Below, in pieces: positions 49,401 through 62,109 of a DNA stretch of 64,000 nt. Position 1 is the stretch's first letter, and each line of letters opens with the position of its first letter. A program made the position numbers and the translations under genes. Origin of the DNA: Gordius sp. MW1 (Eukaryota; Nematomorpha; Gordioida; Gordea; Gordiidae); contig OZ038531.1 of assembly GCA_964036665.1 (NCBI GenBank), forward strand, positions 11,656,168 through 11,720,167, in the 5' to 3' direction. A model generated the notes under the pieces. That model was not told the origin of the DNA, made no database searches, and saw only the letters and a list, made by a program, of their open reading frames with translations.

Positions 49401-52322
49401 GTAAAAATTTATCAGAATCAGAAAATTATTACTTTAAAATCATGATCGCATAGTGCATTTTTGAAAAATTAAGCACTCACGTTGCGATACAACAAACTAA
49501 TCGCAACAATAAAACGTTGTCTTTTGTCAAAATGATAGTTCTCGCAGCTTAAAACCTCTTTTCGGAAGTCAATCGAGGATAATAGGATTCTCAAATTTGC
49601 TTACTTTTATATATTTTTTTACGCTCTTTCACATAGAATCGAAAAAAATAAATATTTTTACCTCAAAAATTTTCACATATTTTTCTTTGAACCGTATTCA
49701 TCCGATGAAAGTTGTCGTTTTCAGACGTGGTTTCTATGATCCCAAGTAAAAATTTATCAGAATCTGAAAACTATTACTTTGAAATCATGATCGCATAGAG
49801 CCATTTTCAAAAATTAAGCACTCACGTTGCGATACAACAAACTAATCGCAACAATAAAACGTTGTCTTTTGTCAAAATGATAGTTCTCGCAGCTTAAAAC
49901 CTCTTTGCGGAAGTCAATCGAGGATAATAGGATTCTCAAATTGGCTTACTTTTATATATTTTTTTACGCTCTTTCACATAGAATCGAAAAAAATAAATAT
50001 TTTTACCTCAAAAGTTTTCACATATTTTTCTTTGAACCGTATTCATCCGATGAAAGTTGTCGTTTTCAGACGTGGTTTCTATGATCCCAAGTAAAAATTT
50101 ATCAGAATCTAAAAACTATTACTTTAAAATCATGATCGCATAGAGCCATTTTCAAAAATAAAGCACTAACGTTGCGATACAACAAACTAATCGCAACAAT
50201 AAAACGTTGTCTTTTGTCAAAATGATAGTTCTCGCAGCTTAAAACCTCTTTTCGGAAGTCAATCGAGGATAAGAGGATTCTCAAATTGGCTTACTTTTAT
50301 ATATTTTTTTACGCTCTTTCACATAGAATCGAAAAAAAAAAAATATTTTTACCTCAAAAATTTTCACATATTTTTCTTTGAACCGTATTCATCCGATGAA
50401 AGTTGTCGTTTTCAGACGTGGTTTCTATGATCCCAAGTAAAAATTTATCAGAATCTGAAAACTATTACTTTGAAATCATGATCGCATAGAGCCATTTTCA
50501 AAAATTAAGCACTCACGTTGCGATACAACAAACTAATCGCAACAATAAAACGTTGTCTTTTGTCAAAATGATAGTTCTCGCAGCTTAAAACCTCTTTGCG
50601 GAAGTCAATCGAGGATAATAGGATTCTCAAATTGGCTTACTTTTATATATTTTTTTACGCTCTTTCACATAGAATCGAAAAAAATAAATATTTTTACCTC
50701 AAAAATTTTCACATATTTTTCTTTGAACCGTATTCATCCGATGAAAGTTGTCGTTTTCAGACGTGGTTTCTATGATCCCAAGTAAAAATTTATCAGAATC
50801 TAAAAACTATTACTTTAAAATCATGATCGCATAGAGCCATTTTCAAAAATAAAGCACTAACGTTGCGATACAACAAACTAATCGCAACAATAAAACGTTG
50901 TCTTTTGTCAAAATGATAGTTCTCGCAGCTTAAAACCTCTTTTCGGAAGTCAATCGAGGATAAGAGGATTCTCAAATTGGCTTACTTTTATATATTTTTT
51001 TACGCTCTTTCACATAGAATCGAAAAAAAAAAATATTTTTACCTCAAAAATTTTCACATATTTTTCTTTGAACCGTATTCATCCGATGAAAGTTGTCGTT
51101 TTCAGACGTGGTTTCTATGATCCCAACTAAAAATTTATCAGAATCTGAAAACTATTACTTTGAAATCATGATCGCATATAGCCATTTTCAAAAATTAAGC
51201 ACTAACGTTGCGATACAACAAACTAATCGCAACAATAAAACGTTGTCTTTTGTCAAAATGATAGTTCTCGCAGCTTAAAACCTCTTTTCGGAAGTCAATC
51301 GAGGATAATAGGATTCTCAAATTTGCTTACTTTTATATATTTTTGTACGCTCTTTCACATAGAATCGAAAAAAATAAATATTTTTACCTCAAAAATTTTC
51401 ACATATTTTTCTTTGAACCGTATTCATCCGATGAAAGTTGTCGTTTTCAGACGTGGTTTCTATGATCCCAAGTAAAAATTTATCAGAATCTAAAAACTAT
51501 TACTTTGAAATCATGATCGCATAGAGCCATTTTCAAAAATAAAGCACTAACGTTGCGATACAACAAACTAATCGCAACAATAAAACGTTGTCTTTTGTCA
51601 AAATGATAGTTCTCGCAGCTTAAAACCTCTTTGCGGAAGTCAATCGAGGATAATAGGATTCTCAAATTGGCTTACTTTTATATATTTTTTTACGCTCTTT
51701 CACATAGAATCGAAAAAAATAAATATTTTTACCTCAAAAATTTTCACATATTTTTCTTTGAACCGTATTCATCCGATGAAAGTTGTCGTTTTCAGACGTG
51801 GTTTCTATGATCCCAAGTAAAAATTTATCAGAATCTAAAAACTATTACTTTGAAATCATGATCGCATAGAGCCATTTTCAAAAAATTAAGCACTCACGTT
51901 GAGATACAACAAACTAATCGCAACAATAAAACGTTGTCTTTTGTCAAAATGATAGTTCTCGCAGCTTAAAACCTCTTTTCAGAAGTCAATCGAGGATAAT
52001 AGGATTCTCAAATTGGCTTACTTTTATATATTTTTTCATGCACTTTCACATAGAATCGAAAAAAATAAATATTTTTACCTCAAAATTTTTCACATATTTT
52101 TCTTTCAACCGTATGCATCCGATGTAAGTTGTCGTTTTCAGACGTGGTTTCTATGATCCCAAGTAAAAATTTATCAGAATCTGAAAACTATTACTTTGAA
52201 ATCATGATCGCATAGTGCATTTTTGAAAAATTAAGCACTCACGTTTCGATACAACAAACTAATCGCAACAATAAAACGTTGTCTTTTGTCAAAATGATAG
52301 TTCTCGCAGCTTAAAACCTCTT
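46476..52322 (+). repeat. 22-mer HOR, copy 2 (partial)
   Basis: Second copy of 38890-44740, beginning right after the island and ending at about 52322, where the next monomer returns to TTTGCGG. The markers listed for copy 1 recur. Own changes are few: CACCTTGCGA near 46726, GTTGAGCAACAAAC near 48449 (loss of bases in the loop region), and CCCAACTAAAA with GCATATAGCC at 51123-51182. The last pair keeps a plus-strand frame open by chance. Confidence 0.85.
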
Positions 52323-54055
52323 TGCGGAAGTCAATCGAGGATAATAGGATTCTCAAATTGGCTTACTTTTATATATTTTTTTACGCTCTTTCACATAGAA
52401 TCGAAAAAAATAAATATTTTTACCTCAAAATTTTTCACCTATTTTTCTTTGAACCGTATTCATCCGATGAAAGTTGTCGTTTTTAGACGTGGTTTCTATG
52501 ATCCCAAGTAAAAATTTATCAGAATCTGAAAACTATTACTTTGAAATCATGATCGCATAGTGCATTTTTGAAAAATTAAGCACTCACGTTGCGATACAAC
52601 AAACTAATCGCAACAATAAAACGTTGTCTTTTGTCAAAATGATAGTTCTCGCAGCTTAAAACCTCTTTGCGGAAGTCAATCGAGGATAATAGGATTCTCA
52701 AATTGGCTTACTTTTATATATTTTTTCATGCTCTTTCACATAGAATCGAAAAAAATAAATATTTTTACCTCAAAATTTTTCACCTATTTTTCTTTCAACC
52801 GTATGCATCCGATGAAAGTTGTCGTTTTCAGACGTGGTTTTGATGATAAAAAGTAAAAATTTATCAGAATCAGAAAATTATTACTTTAAAATCATGATCG
52901 CATAGTGCATTTTTGAAAAATTAAGCACTCACGTTGCGATACAACAAACTAATCGCAACAATAAAACGTTGTCTTTTGTCAAAATGATAGTTCTCGCAGC
53001 TTAAAACCTCTTTTCGGAAGTCAATCGAGGATAATAGGATTCTCAAATTGGCTTACTTTTATATATTTTTTCATGCACTTTCGCATAGAATCGAAAAAAA
53101 TAAATATTTTTACCTCAAAATTTTTCACATATTTTTCTTTCAACCGTATGCATCCGATGTAAGTTGTCGTTTTCAGACGTGGTTTCTATGATCCCAAGTA
53201 AAAATTTATCAGAATCTGAAAACTATTACTTTGAAATCATGATCGCATAGTGCATTTTTGAAAAATTAAGCACTCACGTTTCGATACAACAAACTAATCG
53301 CAACAATAAAACGTTGTCTTTTGTCAAAATGATAGTTCTCGCAGCTTAAAACCTCTTTGCGGAAGTCAATCGAGGATAATAGGATTCTCAAATTGGCTTA
53401 CTTTTATATATTTTTTTACGCTCTTTCACATAGAATCGAAAAAAATAAATATTTTTACCTCAAAATTTTTCACCTATTTTTCTTTGAACCGTATTCATCC
53501 GATGAAAGTTGTCGTTTTCAGACGTGGTTTCTATGATCCCAAGTAAAAATTTATCAGAATCTGAAAACTATTACTTTGAAATCATGATCGCATAGTGCAT
53601 TTTTGAAAAATTAAGCACTCACGTTGCGATACAACAAACTAATCGCAACAATAAAACGTTGTCTTTTGTCAAAATGATAGTTCTCGCAGCTTAAAACCTC
53701 TTTGCGGAAGTCAATCGAGGATAATAGGATTCTCAAATTGGCTTACTTTTATATATTTTTTCATGCTCTTTCACATAGAATCGAAAAAAATAAATATTTT
53801 TACCTCAAAATTTTTCACCTATTTTTCTTTCAACCGTATGCATCCGATGAAAGTTGTCGTTTTCAGACGTGGTTTCGATGATAAAAAGTAAAAATTTATC
53901 AGAATCAGAAAATTATTACTTTAAAATCATGATCGCATAGTGCATTTTTGAAAAATTAAGCACTCACGTTGCGATACAACAAACTAATCGCAACAATAAA
54001 ACGTTGTCTTTTGTCAAAATGATAGTTCTCGCAGCTTAAAACCTCTTTTCGGAAG
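52011..54055 (+). repeat. Trimer tandem pair (1,035 bp)
   Basis: 52011-53045 and about 53046-54055 correspond at 1,035 bp. Each unit has a CACTTTC monomer with CGATGTAAGTTG (52121 and 53156) and GTTTCGA, a CACCTATTTTTC type A monomer, and a CACCTATTTTTC type B monomer. Differences include CACTTTCGCATAG (53080) and a T in GGTTTTGATGATAAAAAG (52838). The second unit ends where GGAAGTACATCG (54052) and AAATTTGCTTA follow. Confidence 0.83.
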
Positions 54056-54081
54056 TACATCGAGGATAATAGGATTCTCAA

Positions 54082-56143
54082 ATTTGCTTACTTTTATATA
54101 TTTTTTTACGCTCTTTCACATAGAATCGAAAAATATAAATATTTTTACCTCAAAAATTTTCACATATTTTTCTTTGAACCGTATTCATCCGATGAAAGTT
54201 GTCGTTTTCAGACGTGGTTTCTATGATCCCAAGTAAAAATTTATCAGAATCTGAAAACTATTACTTTGAAATCATGATCGCATAGAGCCATTTTCAAAAA
54301 TAAAGCACTAACGTTGCGATACAACAAACTAATCGCAACAATAAAACGTCGTCTTTTGTCAAAATGATAGTTCTCGCAGCTTAAAACCTCTTTGCGGAAG
54401 TCAATCGAGGATAATAGGATTCTCAAATTGGCTTACTTTTATATATTTTTTTACGCTCTTTCACATAGAATCGAAAAAAATAAATATTTTTACCTCAAAA
54501 ATTTTCACATATTTTTCTTTGAACCGTATTCATCCGATGAAAGTTGTCGTTTTCAGACGTGGTTTCTATGATCCCAAGTAAAAATTTATCAGAATCTAAA
54601 AACTATTACTTTGAAATCATGATCGCATAGAGCCATTTTCAAAAAATTAAGCACTCACGTTGAGATACAACAAACTAATCGCAACAATAAAACGTTGTCT
54701 TTTGTCAAAATGATAGTTCTCGCAGCTTAAAACCTCTTTTCAGAAGTCAATCGAGGATAATAGGATTCTCAAATTGGCTTACTTTTATATATTTTTTCAT
54801 GCACTTTCACATAGAATCGAAAAAAATAAATATTTTTACCTCAAAATTTTTCACATATTTTTCTTTCAACCGTATGCATCCGATGAAAGTTGTCGTTTTC
54901 AGACGTGGTTTCTATGATCCCAAGTAAAAATTTATCAGAATCAGAAAATTATTACTTTAAAATCATGATCGCATAATGCATTTTTGAAAAATTAAGCACT
55001 CACGTTGCGAAACAAACTAATCGCAACAATAAAACGTTGTCTTTTGTCAAAATGATAGTTCTCGCAGCTTAAAACCTCTTTGCGGAAGTCAATCGTGTAT
55101 AATAGGATTCTCAAATTTGCTTACTTTTATATATTTTTTTACGCTCTTTCACATAGAATCGAAAAAAATAAATATTTTTACCTCAAAAATTTTCACATAT
55201 TTTTCTTTGAACCGTATTCATCCGATGAAAGTTGTCGTTTTCAGACGTGGTTTCTATGATCCCAAGTAAAAATTTATCAGAATCTAAAAACTATTACTTT
55301 GAAATCATGATCGCATATAGCCATTTTCAAAAATAAAGCACTAACGTTGCGATACAACAAACTAATCGCAACAATAAAACGTTGTCTTTTGTCAAAATGA
55401 TAGTTCTCGCAGCTTAAAACCTCTTTGCGGAAGTCAATCGAGGATAATAGGATTCTCAAATTGGCTTACTTTTATATATTTTTTTACGCTCTTTCACATA
55501 GAATCGAAAAAAATAAATATTTTTACCTCAAAAATTTTCACATATTTTTCTTTGAACCGTATTCATCCGATGAAAGTTGTCGTTTTCAGACGTGGTTTCT
55601 ATGATCCCAAGTAAAAATTTATCAGAATCTAAAAACTATTACTTTGAAATCATGATCGCATAGAGCCATTTTCAAAAAATTAAGCACTCACGTTGAGATA
55701 CAACAAACTAATCGCAACAATAAAACGTTGTCTTTTGTCAAAATGATAGTTCTCGCAGCTTAAAACCTCTTTTCAGAAGTCAATCGAGGATAATAGGATT
55801 CTCAAATTGGCTTACTTTTATATATTTTTTCATGCACTTTCACATAGAATCGAAAAAAATAAATATTTTTACCTCAAAATTTTTCACATATTTTTCTTTC
55901 AACCGTATGCATCCGATGAAAGTTGTCGTTTTCAGACGTGGTTTCTATGATCCCAAGTAAAAATTTATCAGAATCAGAAAATTATTACTTTAAAATCATG
56001 ATCGCATAATGCATTTTTGAAAAATTAAGCACTCACGTTGCGAAACAAACTAATCGCAACAATAAAACGTTGTCTTTTGTCAAAATGATAGTTCTCGCAG
56101 CTTAAAACCTCTTTGCGGAAGTCAATCGAGGATAATAGGATTC
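54082..56143 (+). repeat. Trimer tandem pair (1,033 bp)
   Basis: 54082-55114 and 55115-56143 correspond at 1,033 bp. Each unit contains an AAATAAAGC monomer, a GTTGAGA monomer and one with the 3-base loop deletion (55009 and 56041). Differences are scattered: AAAAATATAAAT (54130), TCTGAAAAC at 54251 against TCTAAAAAC at 55284, AAACGTCGTC (54344), CATATAGCC (55315) and ATCGTGTATAATAGG (55092). Confidence 0.8.
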
Positions 56144-57527
56144 TCAAATTGGCTTACTTTTATATATTTTTTTACGCTCTTTCACATAGAATCGAAAAAA
56201 ATAAATATTTTTACCTCAAAATTTTTCACCTATTTTTCTTTGAACCGTATTCATCCGATGAAAGTTGTCGTTTTCAGACGTGGTTTCTATGATCCCAAGT
56301 AAAAATTTATCGGAATCTGAAAACTATTACTTTGAAATCATGATCGCATAGTGCATTTTTGAAAAATTAAGCACTCACGTTGCGATACAACAAACTAATC
56401 GCAACAATAAAACGTTGTCTTTTGTCAAAATGATAGTTCTCGCAGCTTAAAACCTCTTTGCGGAAGTCAATCGAGGATAATAGGATTCTCAAATTGGCTT
56501 ACTTTTATATATTTTTTCATGTTGTTTCACATAGAATCGAAAAAAATAAATATTTTTACCTCAAAATTTTTCACCTATTTTTCTTTCAACCGTATGCATC
56601 CGATGAAAGTTGTCGTTTTCAGACGTGGTTTCGATGATAAAAAGTAAAAATTTATCAGAATCAGAAAATTATTACTTTAAAATCATGATCGCATAGTGCA
56701 TTTTTGAAAAATTAAGCACTCACGTTGCGATACAACAAACTAATCGCAACAATAAAACGTTGTCTTTTGTCAAAATGATAGTTCTCGCAGCTTAAAACCT
56801 CTTTGCGGAAGTCAATCGAGGATAATAGGATTCTCAAATTGGCTTACTTTTATATATTTTTTTACGCTCTTTCACAAAGAATCGAAAAAAATAAATATTT
56901 TTACCTCAAAAATTTTCACATATTTTTCTTTGAACCGTGTTCATCCGATGAAAGTTGTCGTTTTCAGACGTGGTTTCTATGATCCCAAGTAAAAATTTAT
57001 CAGAATCTAAAAACTATTACTTTAAAATCATGATCGCATATAGCCATTTTCAAAAATAAAGCACTAACGTTGCGATACAACAAACTAATCGCAACAATAA
57101 AACGTTGTCTTTTGTCAAAATGATAGTTCTCGCAGCTTAAAACCTCTTTTCGGAAGTCAATCGAGGATAAGAGGATTCTCAAATTGGCTTACTTTTATAT
57201 ATTTTTTTACGCTCTTTCACATAGAATCGAAAAAAAAAAATATTTTTACCTCAAAAATTTTCACATATTTTTCTTTGAACCGTATTCATCCGATGAAAGT
57301 TGTCGTTTTCAGACGTGGTTTCTATGATCCCAAGTAAAAATTTATCAGAATCTGAAAACTATTACTTTGAAATCATGATCGCATAGAGCCATTTTCAAAA
57401 ATTAAGCACTAACGTTGCGATACAACAAACTAATCGCAACAATAAAACGTTGTCTTTTGTCAAAATGATAGTTCTCGCAGCTTAAAACCTCTTTTCGGAA
57501 GTCAATCGAGGATAATAGGATTCTCAA
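55115..57527 (+). repeat. 7-mer HOR, copy 1 (2,413 bp)
   Basis: This 7-monomer block recurs at +2,413 bp. Both copies run AAATAAAGC monomer (55277), GTTGAGA monomer, loop-deletion monomer, CACCTATTTTTC type A, CACCTATTTTTC type B, AAATAAAGC/GATAAGAGG monomer (57000), then an AAATTAAGCACTAACG monomer followed by AAATTTGCTTA. Private changes here are CATATAGCC twice (55315 and 57038), TTATCGGAATC (56309) and GTTGTTTCAC (56521). Its first three monomers are also the second unit of the preceding trimer pair. Confidence 0.84.
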
Positions 57528-59940
57528 ATTTGCTTACTTTTATATATTTTTTTACGCTCTTTCACATAGAATTGAAAAAAATAAATATTTTTACCTCAAA
57601 AATTTTCACATATTTTTCTTTGAACCGTATTCATCCGATGAAAGTTGTCGTTTTCAGACGTGGTTTCTATGATCCCAAGTAAAAATTTATCAGAATCTAA
57701 AAACTATTACTTTGAAATCATGATCGCATAGAGCCATTTTCAAAAATAAAGCACTAACGTTGCGATACAACAAACTAATCGCAACAATAAAACGTTGTCT
57801 TTTGTCAAAATGATAGTTCTCGCAGCTTAAAACCTCTTTGCGGAAGTCAATCGAGGATAATAGGATTCTCAAATTGGCTTACTTTTATATATTTTTTTAC
57901 GCTCTTTCACATAGAATCGAAAAAAATAAATATTTTTACCTCAAAATTTTTCACATATTTTTCTTTGAATCGTATTCATCCGATGAAAGTTGTCGTTTTC
58001 AGACGTGGTTTCTATGATCCCAAGTAAAAATTTATCAGAATCTAAAAACTATTACTTTGAAATCATGATCGCATAGAGCCATTTTCAAAAAATTAAGCAC
58101 TCACGTTGAGATACAACAAACTAATCGCAACAATAAAACGTTGTCTTTTGTCAAAATGATAGTTCTCGCAGCTTAAAACCTCTTTTCAGAAGTCAATCGA
58201 GGATAATAGGATTCTCAAATTGGCTTACTTTTATATATTTTTTCATGCACTTTCACATAGAATCGAAAAAAATAAATATTTTTACCTCAAAATTTTTCAC
58301 ATATTTTTCTTTCAACCGTATGCATCCGATGAAAGTTGTCGTTTTCAGACGTGGTTTCTATGATCCCAAGTAAAAATTTATCAGAATCAGAAAATTATTA
58401 CTTTAAAATCATGATCGCATAATGCATTTTTGAAAAATTAAGCACTCACGTTGCGAAACAAACTAATCGCAACAATAAAACGTTGTCTTTTGTCAAAATG
58501 ATAGTTCTCGCAGCTTAAAACCTCTTTGCGGAAGTCAATCGAGGATAATAGGATTCTCAAATTGGCTTACTTTTATATATTTTTTTACGCTCTTTCACAT
58601 AGAATCGAAAAAAATAAATATTTATACCTCAAAATTTTTCACCTATTTTTCTTTGAACCGTATTCATCCGATGAAAGTTGTCGTTTTCAGACGTGGTTTC
58701 TATGATCCCAAGTAAAAATTTATCAGAATCTGAAAACTATTACTTTGAAATCATGATCGCATAGTGCATTTTTGAAAAATTAAGCACTCACGTTGCGATA
58801 CAACAAACTAATCGCAACAATAAAACGTTGTCTTTTGTCAAAATGATAGTTCTCGCAGCTTAAAACCTCTTTGCGGAAGTCAATCGAGGATAATAGGATT
58901 CTCAAATTGGCTTACTTTTATATATTTTTTCATGCTCTTTCACATAGAATCGAAAAAAATAAATATTTTTACCTCAAAATTTTTCACCTATTTTTCCTTC
59001 AACCGTATGCATCCGATGAAAGTTGTCGTTTTCAGACGTGGTTTCGATGATAAAAAGTAAAAATTTATCAGAATCAGAAAATTATTACTTTAAAATCATG
59101 ATCGCATAGTGCATTTTTGAAAAATTAAGCACTCACGTTGCGATACAACAAACTAATCGCAACAATAAAACGTTGTCTTTTGTCAAAATGATAGTTCTCG
59201 CAGCTTAAAACCTCTTTGCGGAAGTCAATCGAGGATAATAGGATTCTCAAATTGGCTTACTTTTATATATTTTTTTACGCCTTTCACATAGAATCGAAAA
59301 AAATAAATATTTTTACCTCAAAAATTTTCACATATTTTTCTTTGAACCGTATTCATCCGATGAAAGTTGTCGTTTTCAGACGTGGTTTCTATGATCCCAA
59401 GTAAAAATTTATCAGAATCTAAAAACTATTACTTTAAAATCATGATCGCATAGAGCCATTTTCAAAAATAAAGCACTAACGTTGCGATACAACAAACTAA
59501 TCGCAACAATAAAACGTTGTCTTTTGTCAAAATGATAGTTCTCGCAGCTTAAAACCTCTTTTCGGAAGTCAATCGAGGATAAGAGGATTCTCAAATTGGC
59601 TTTACTTTTATATATTTTTTTACGCTCTTTCACATAGAATCGAAAAAAAAAAATATTTTTACCTCAAAAATTTTCACATATTTTTCTTTGAACCGTATTC
59701 ATCCGATGAAAGTTGTCGTTTTCAGACGTGGTTTCTATGATCCCAAGTAAAAATTTATCAGAATCTGAAAACTATTACTTTGAAATCATGATCGCATAGA
59801 GCAATTTTCAAAAATTAAGCACTAACGTTGCGATACAACAAACTAATCGCAACAATAAAACGTTGTCTTTTGTCAAAATGATAGTTCTCGCAGCTTAAAA
59901 CCTCTTTTCGGAAGTCAATCGAGGATAATAGGATTCTCAA
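57528..59940 (+). repeat. 7-mer HOR, copy 2 (2,413 bp)
   Basis: Second tandem copy of 55115-57527, with agreement running on to about 60110. Own changes include GAATCGTATTC near 57966, TTTATACCTC at 58621, TTTTTCCTTC near 58993, loss of one T in TTACGCCTTTC near 59278, and gain of one T in GGCTTTACTT near 59599. The last indel lengthens a minus-strand open frame from 60 to 73 codons. That shows how easily such frames appear here without selection. Confidence 0.84.
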
Positions 59941-62109
59941 ATTTGCTTACTTTTATATATTTTTTTACGCTCTTTCACATAGAATTGAAAAAAATAAATA
60001 TTTTTACCTCAAAAATTTTCACATATTTTTCTTTGAACCGTATTCATCCGATGAAAGTTGTCGTTTTCAGACGTGGTTTCTATGATCCCAAGTAAAAATT
60101 TATCAGAATCTGAAAACTATTACTTTGAAATCATGATCGCATAGAGCCATTTTCAAAAATTAAGCACTAACGTTGCGATACAACAAACTAATCGCAACAA
60201 TAAAACGTTGTCTTTTGTCAAAATGATAGTTCTCGCAGCTTAAAACCTCTTTTCGGAAGTCAATCGAGGATAATAGGATTCTCAAATTGGCTTACTTTTA
60301 TATATTTTTTCATGCTCTTTCACATAGAATCGAAAAAAATAAATATTTTTACCTCAAAATTTTTTACATATTTTTCTTTCAACCGTATGCATCCGATGAA
60401 AGTTGTCGTTTTCAGACGTGGTTTCGATGATAAAAAGTAAAAATTTATCAGAATCTGAAAACTATTACTTTGAAATCATGATCGCATAGAGCCATTTTCA
60501 AAAATTAAACACTAACGTTGCGATACAACAAACTAATCGCAACAATAAAACGTTGTCTTTTGTCAAAATGATAGTTCTCTCAGCTTAAAACCTCTTTTCG
60601 GAAGTCAATCGAGGATAATAGGATTCTCAAATTGGCTTACTTTTATATATTTTTCCATGCTCTTTCACATAGAATCGAAAAAAATAAATATTTTTACCTC
60701 AAAATTTTTCACATATTTTTCTTTCAACCATATGCATCCGATGAAAGTTGTCGTTTTCAGACGTGGTTTCGATGATAAAAAGTAAAAATTTATCAGAATC
60801 AGAAATTTATTACTTTAAAATCATGATCGCATAGTGCATTTTTAAAAAATTAAGCACTCACGTTGCGATACAACAAACTAATCGCAACAATAAAACGTTG
60901 TCTTTTGTCAAAATGATAGTTCTCGCAGCTTAAAACCTCTTTGCGGAAGTCAATCGAGGATAATAGGATTCTCAAATTGGCTTACTTTTATATATTTTTT
61001 TACGCTCTTTCACATAGAATCGAAAAAAATAAATATTTTTACCTCAAAAATTTTCACATATTTTTCTTTGAACCGTATTCATCCGATGAAAGTTGTCGTT
61101 TTCAGACGTGGTTTCTATGATCCCAAGTAAAAATTTATCAGAATCTAAAAACTATTACTTTGAAATCATGATCGCATAGAGCCATTTTCAAAAATTAAGC
61201 ACTCACGTTGCGATACAACAAACTAATCGCAACAATAAAACGTTGTCTTTTGTCAAAATGATAGTTCTCGCAGCTTAAAACCTCTTTGCGGAAGTCAATC
61301 GAGGATAATAGGATTCTCAAATTGGCTTACTTTTATATATTTTTTTACGCTCTTTCACATAGAATCGAAAAAAATAAATATTTTTACCTCGAAAATTTTC
61401 ACATATTTTTCTTTGAACCGTATTCATCCGATGAAAGTTGTCGTTTTCAGACGTGGTTTCTATGATCCCAAGTAAAAATTTATCAGAATCTAAAAACTAT
61501 TACTTTGAAATCATGATCGCATAGAGCCATTTTCAAAAAATTAAGCACTCACGTTGAGATACAACAAACTAATCGCAACAATAAAACGTTGTCTTTTGTC
61601 AAAATGATAGTTCTCGCAGCTTAAAACCTCTTTTCAGAAGTCAATCGAGGATAATAGGATTCTCAAATTGGCTTACTTTTATATATTTTTTCATGCACTT
61701 TCACATAGAATCGAAAAAAATAAATATTTTTACCTCAAAATTTTTCACATATTTTTCTTTCAACCGTATGCATCCGATGTAAGTTGTCGTTTTCAGACGT
61801 GGTTTCTATGATCCCAAGTAAAAATTTATCAGAATCTGAAAACTATTACTTTGAAATCATGATCGCATAGTGCATTTTTGAAAAATTAAGCACTCACGTT
61901 TCGATACAACAAACTAATCGCAACAATAAAACGTTGTCTTTTGTCAAAATGATAGTTCTCGCAGCTTAAAACCTCTTTGCGGAAGTCAATCGAGGATAAT
62001 AGGATTCTCAAATTGGCTTACTTTTATATATTTTTTTACGCTCTTTCACATAGGATCGAAAAAAATAAATATTTTTTACCTCAAAATTTTTCACATATTT
62101 TTCTTTGAA
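59941..62109 (+). repeat. Satellite with links to the 14-mer and trimer blocks
   Basis: 60300-60940 has two type B monomers in the order seen at 19500-20130, then type A monomers. 61490-62000 has the GTTGAGA monomer followed by CGATGTAAGTTG (61786) and GTTTCGA, as at 44300-44700 and 51900-52300. Private changes include AATTTTTTACATATT near 60358, ATTAAACACTAACG near 60505, GTTCTCTCAG near 60576, AACCATATGCATCC near 60726 and CCTCGAAAATTTTC near 61387. No gene or unrelated sequence is seen. Confidence 0.78.

Noticed and set aside
59412-59633. A 73-codon minus-strand frame, longer than its 60-codon relatives
   Set aside because: An extra T in the GGCTTTACTT stretch extends the frame to a GTG. 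It is an indel effect in one monomer, not a gene.
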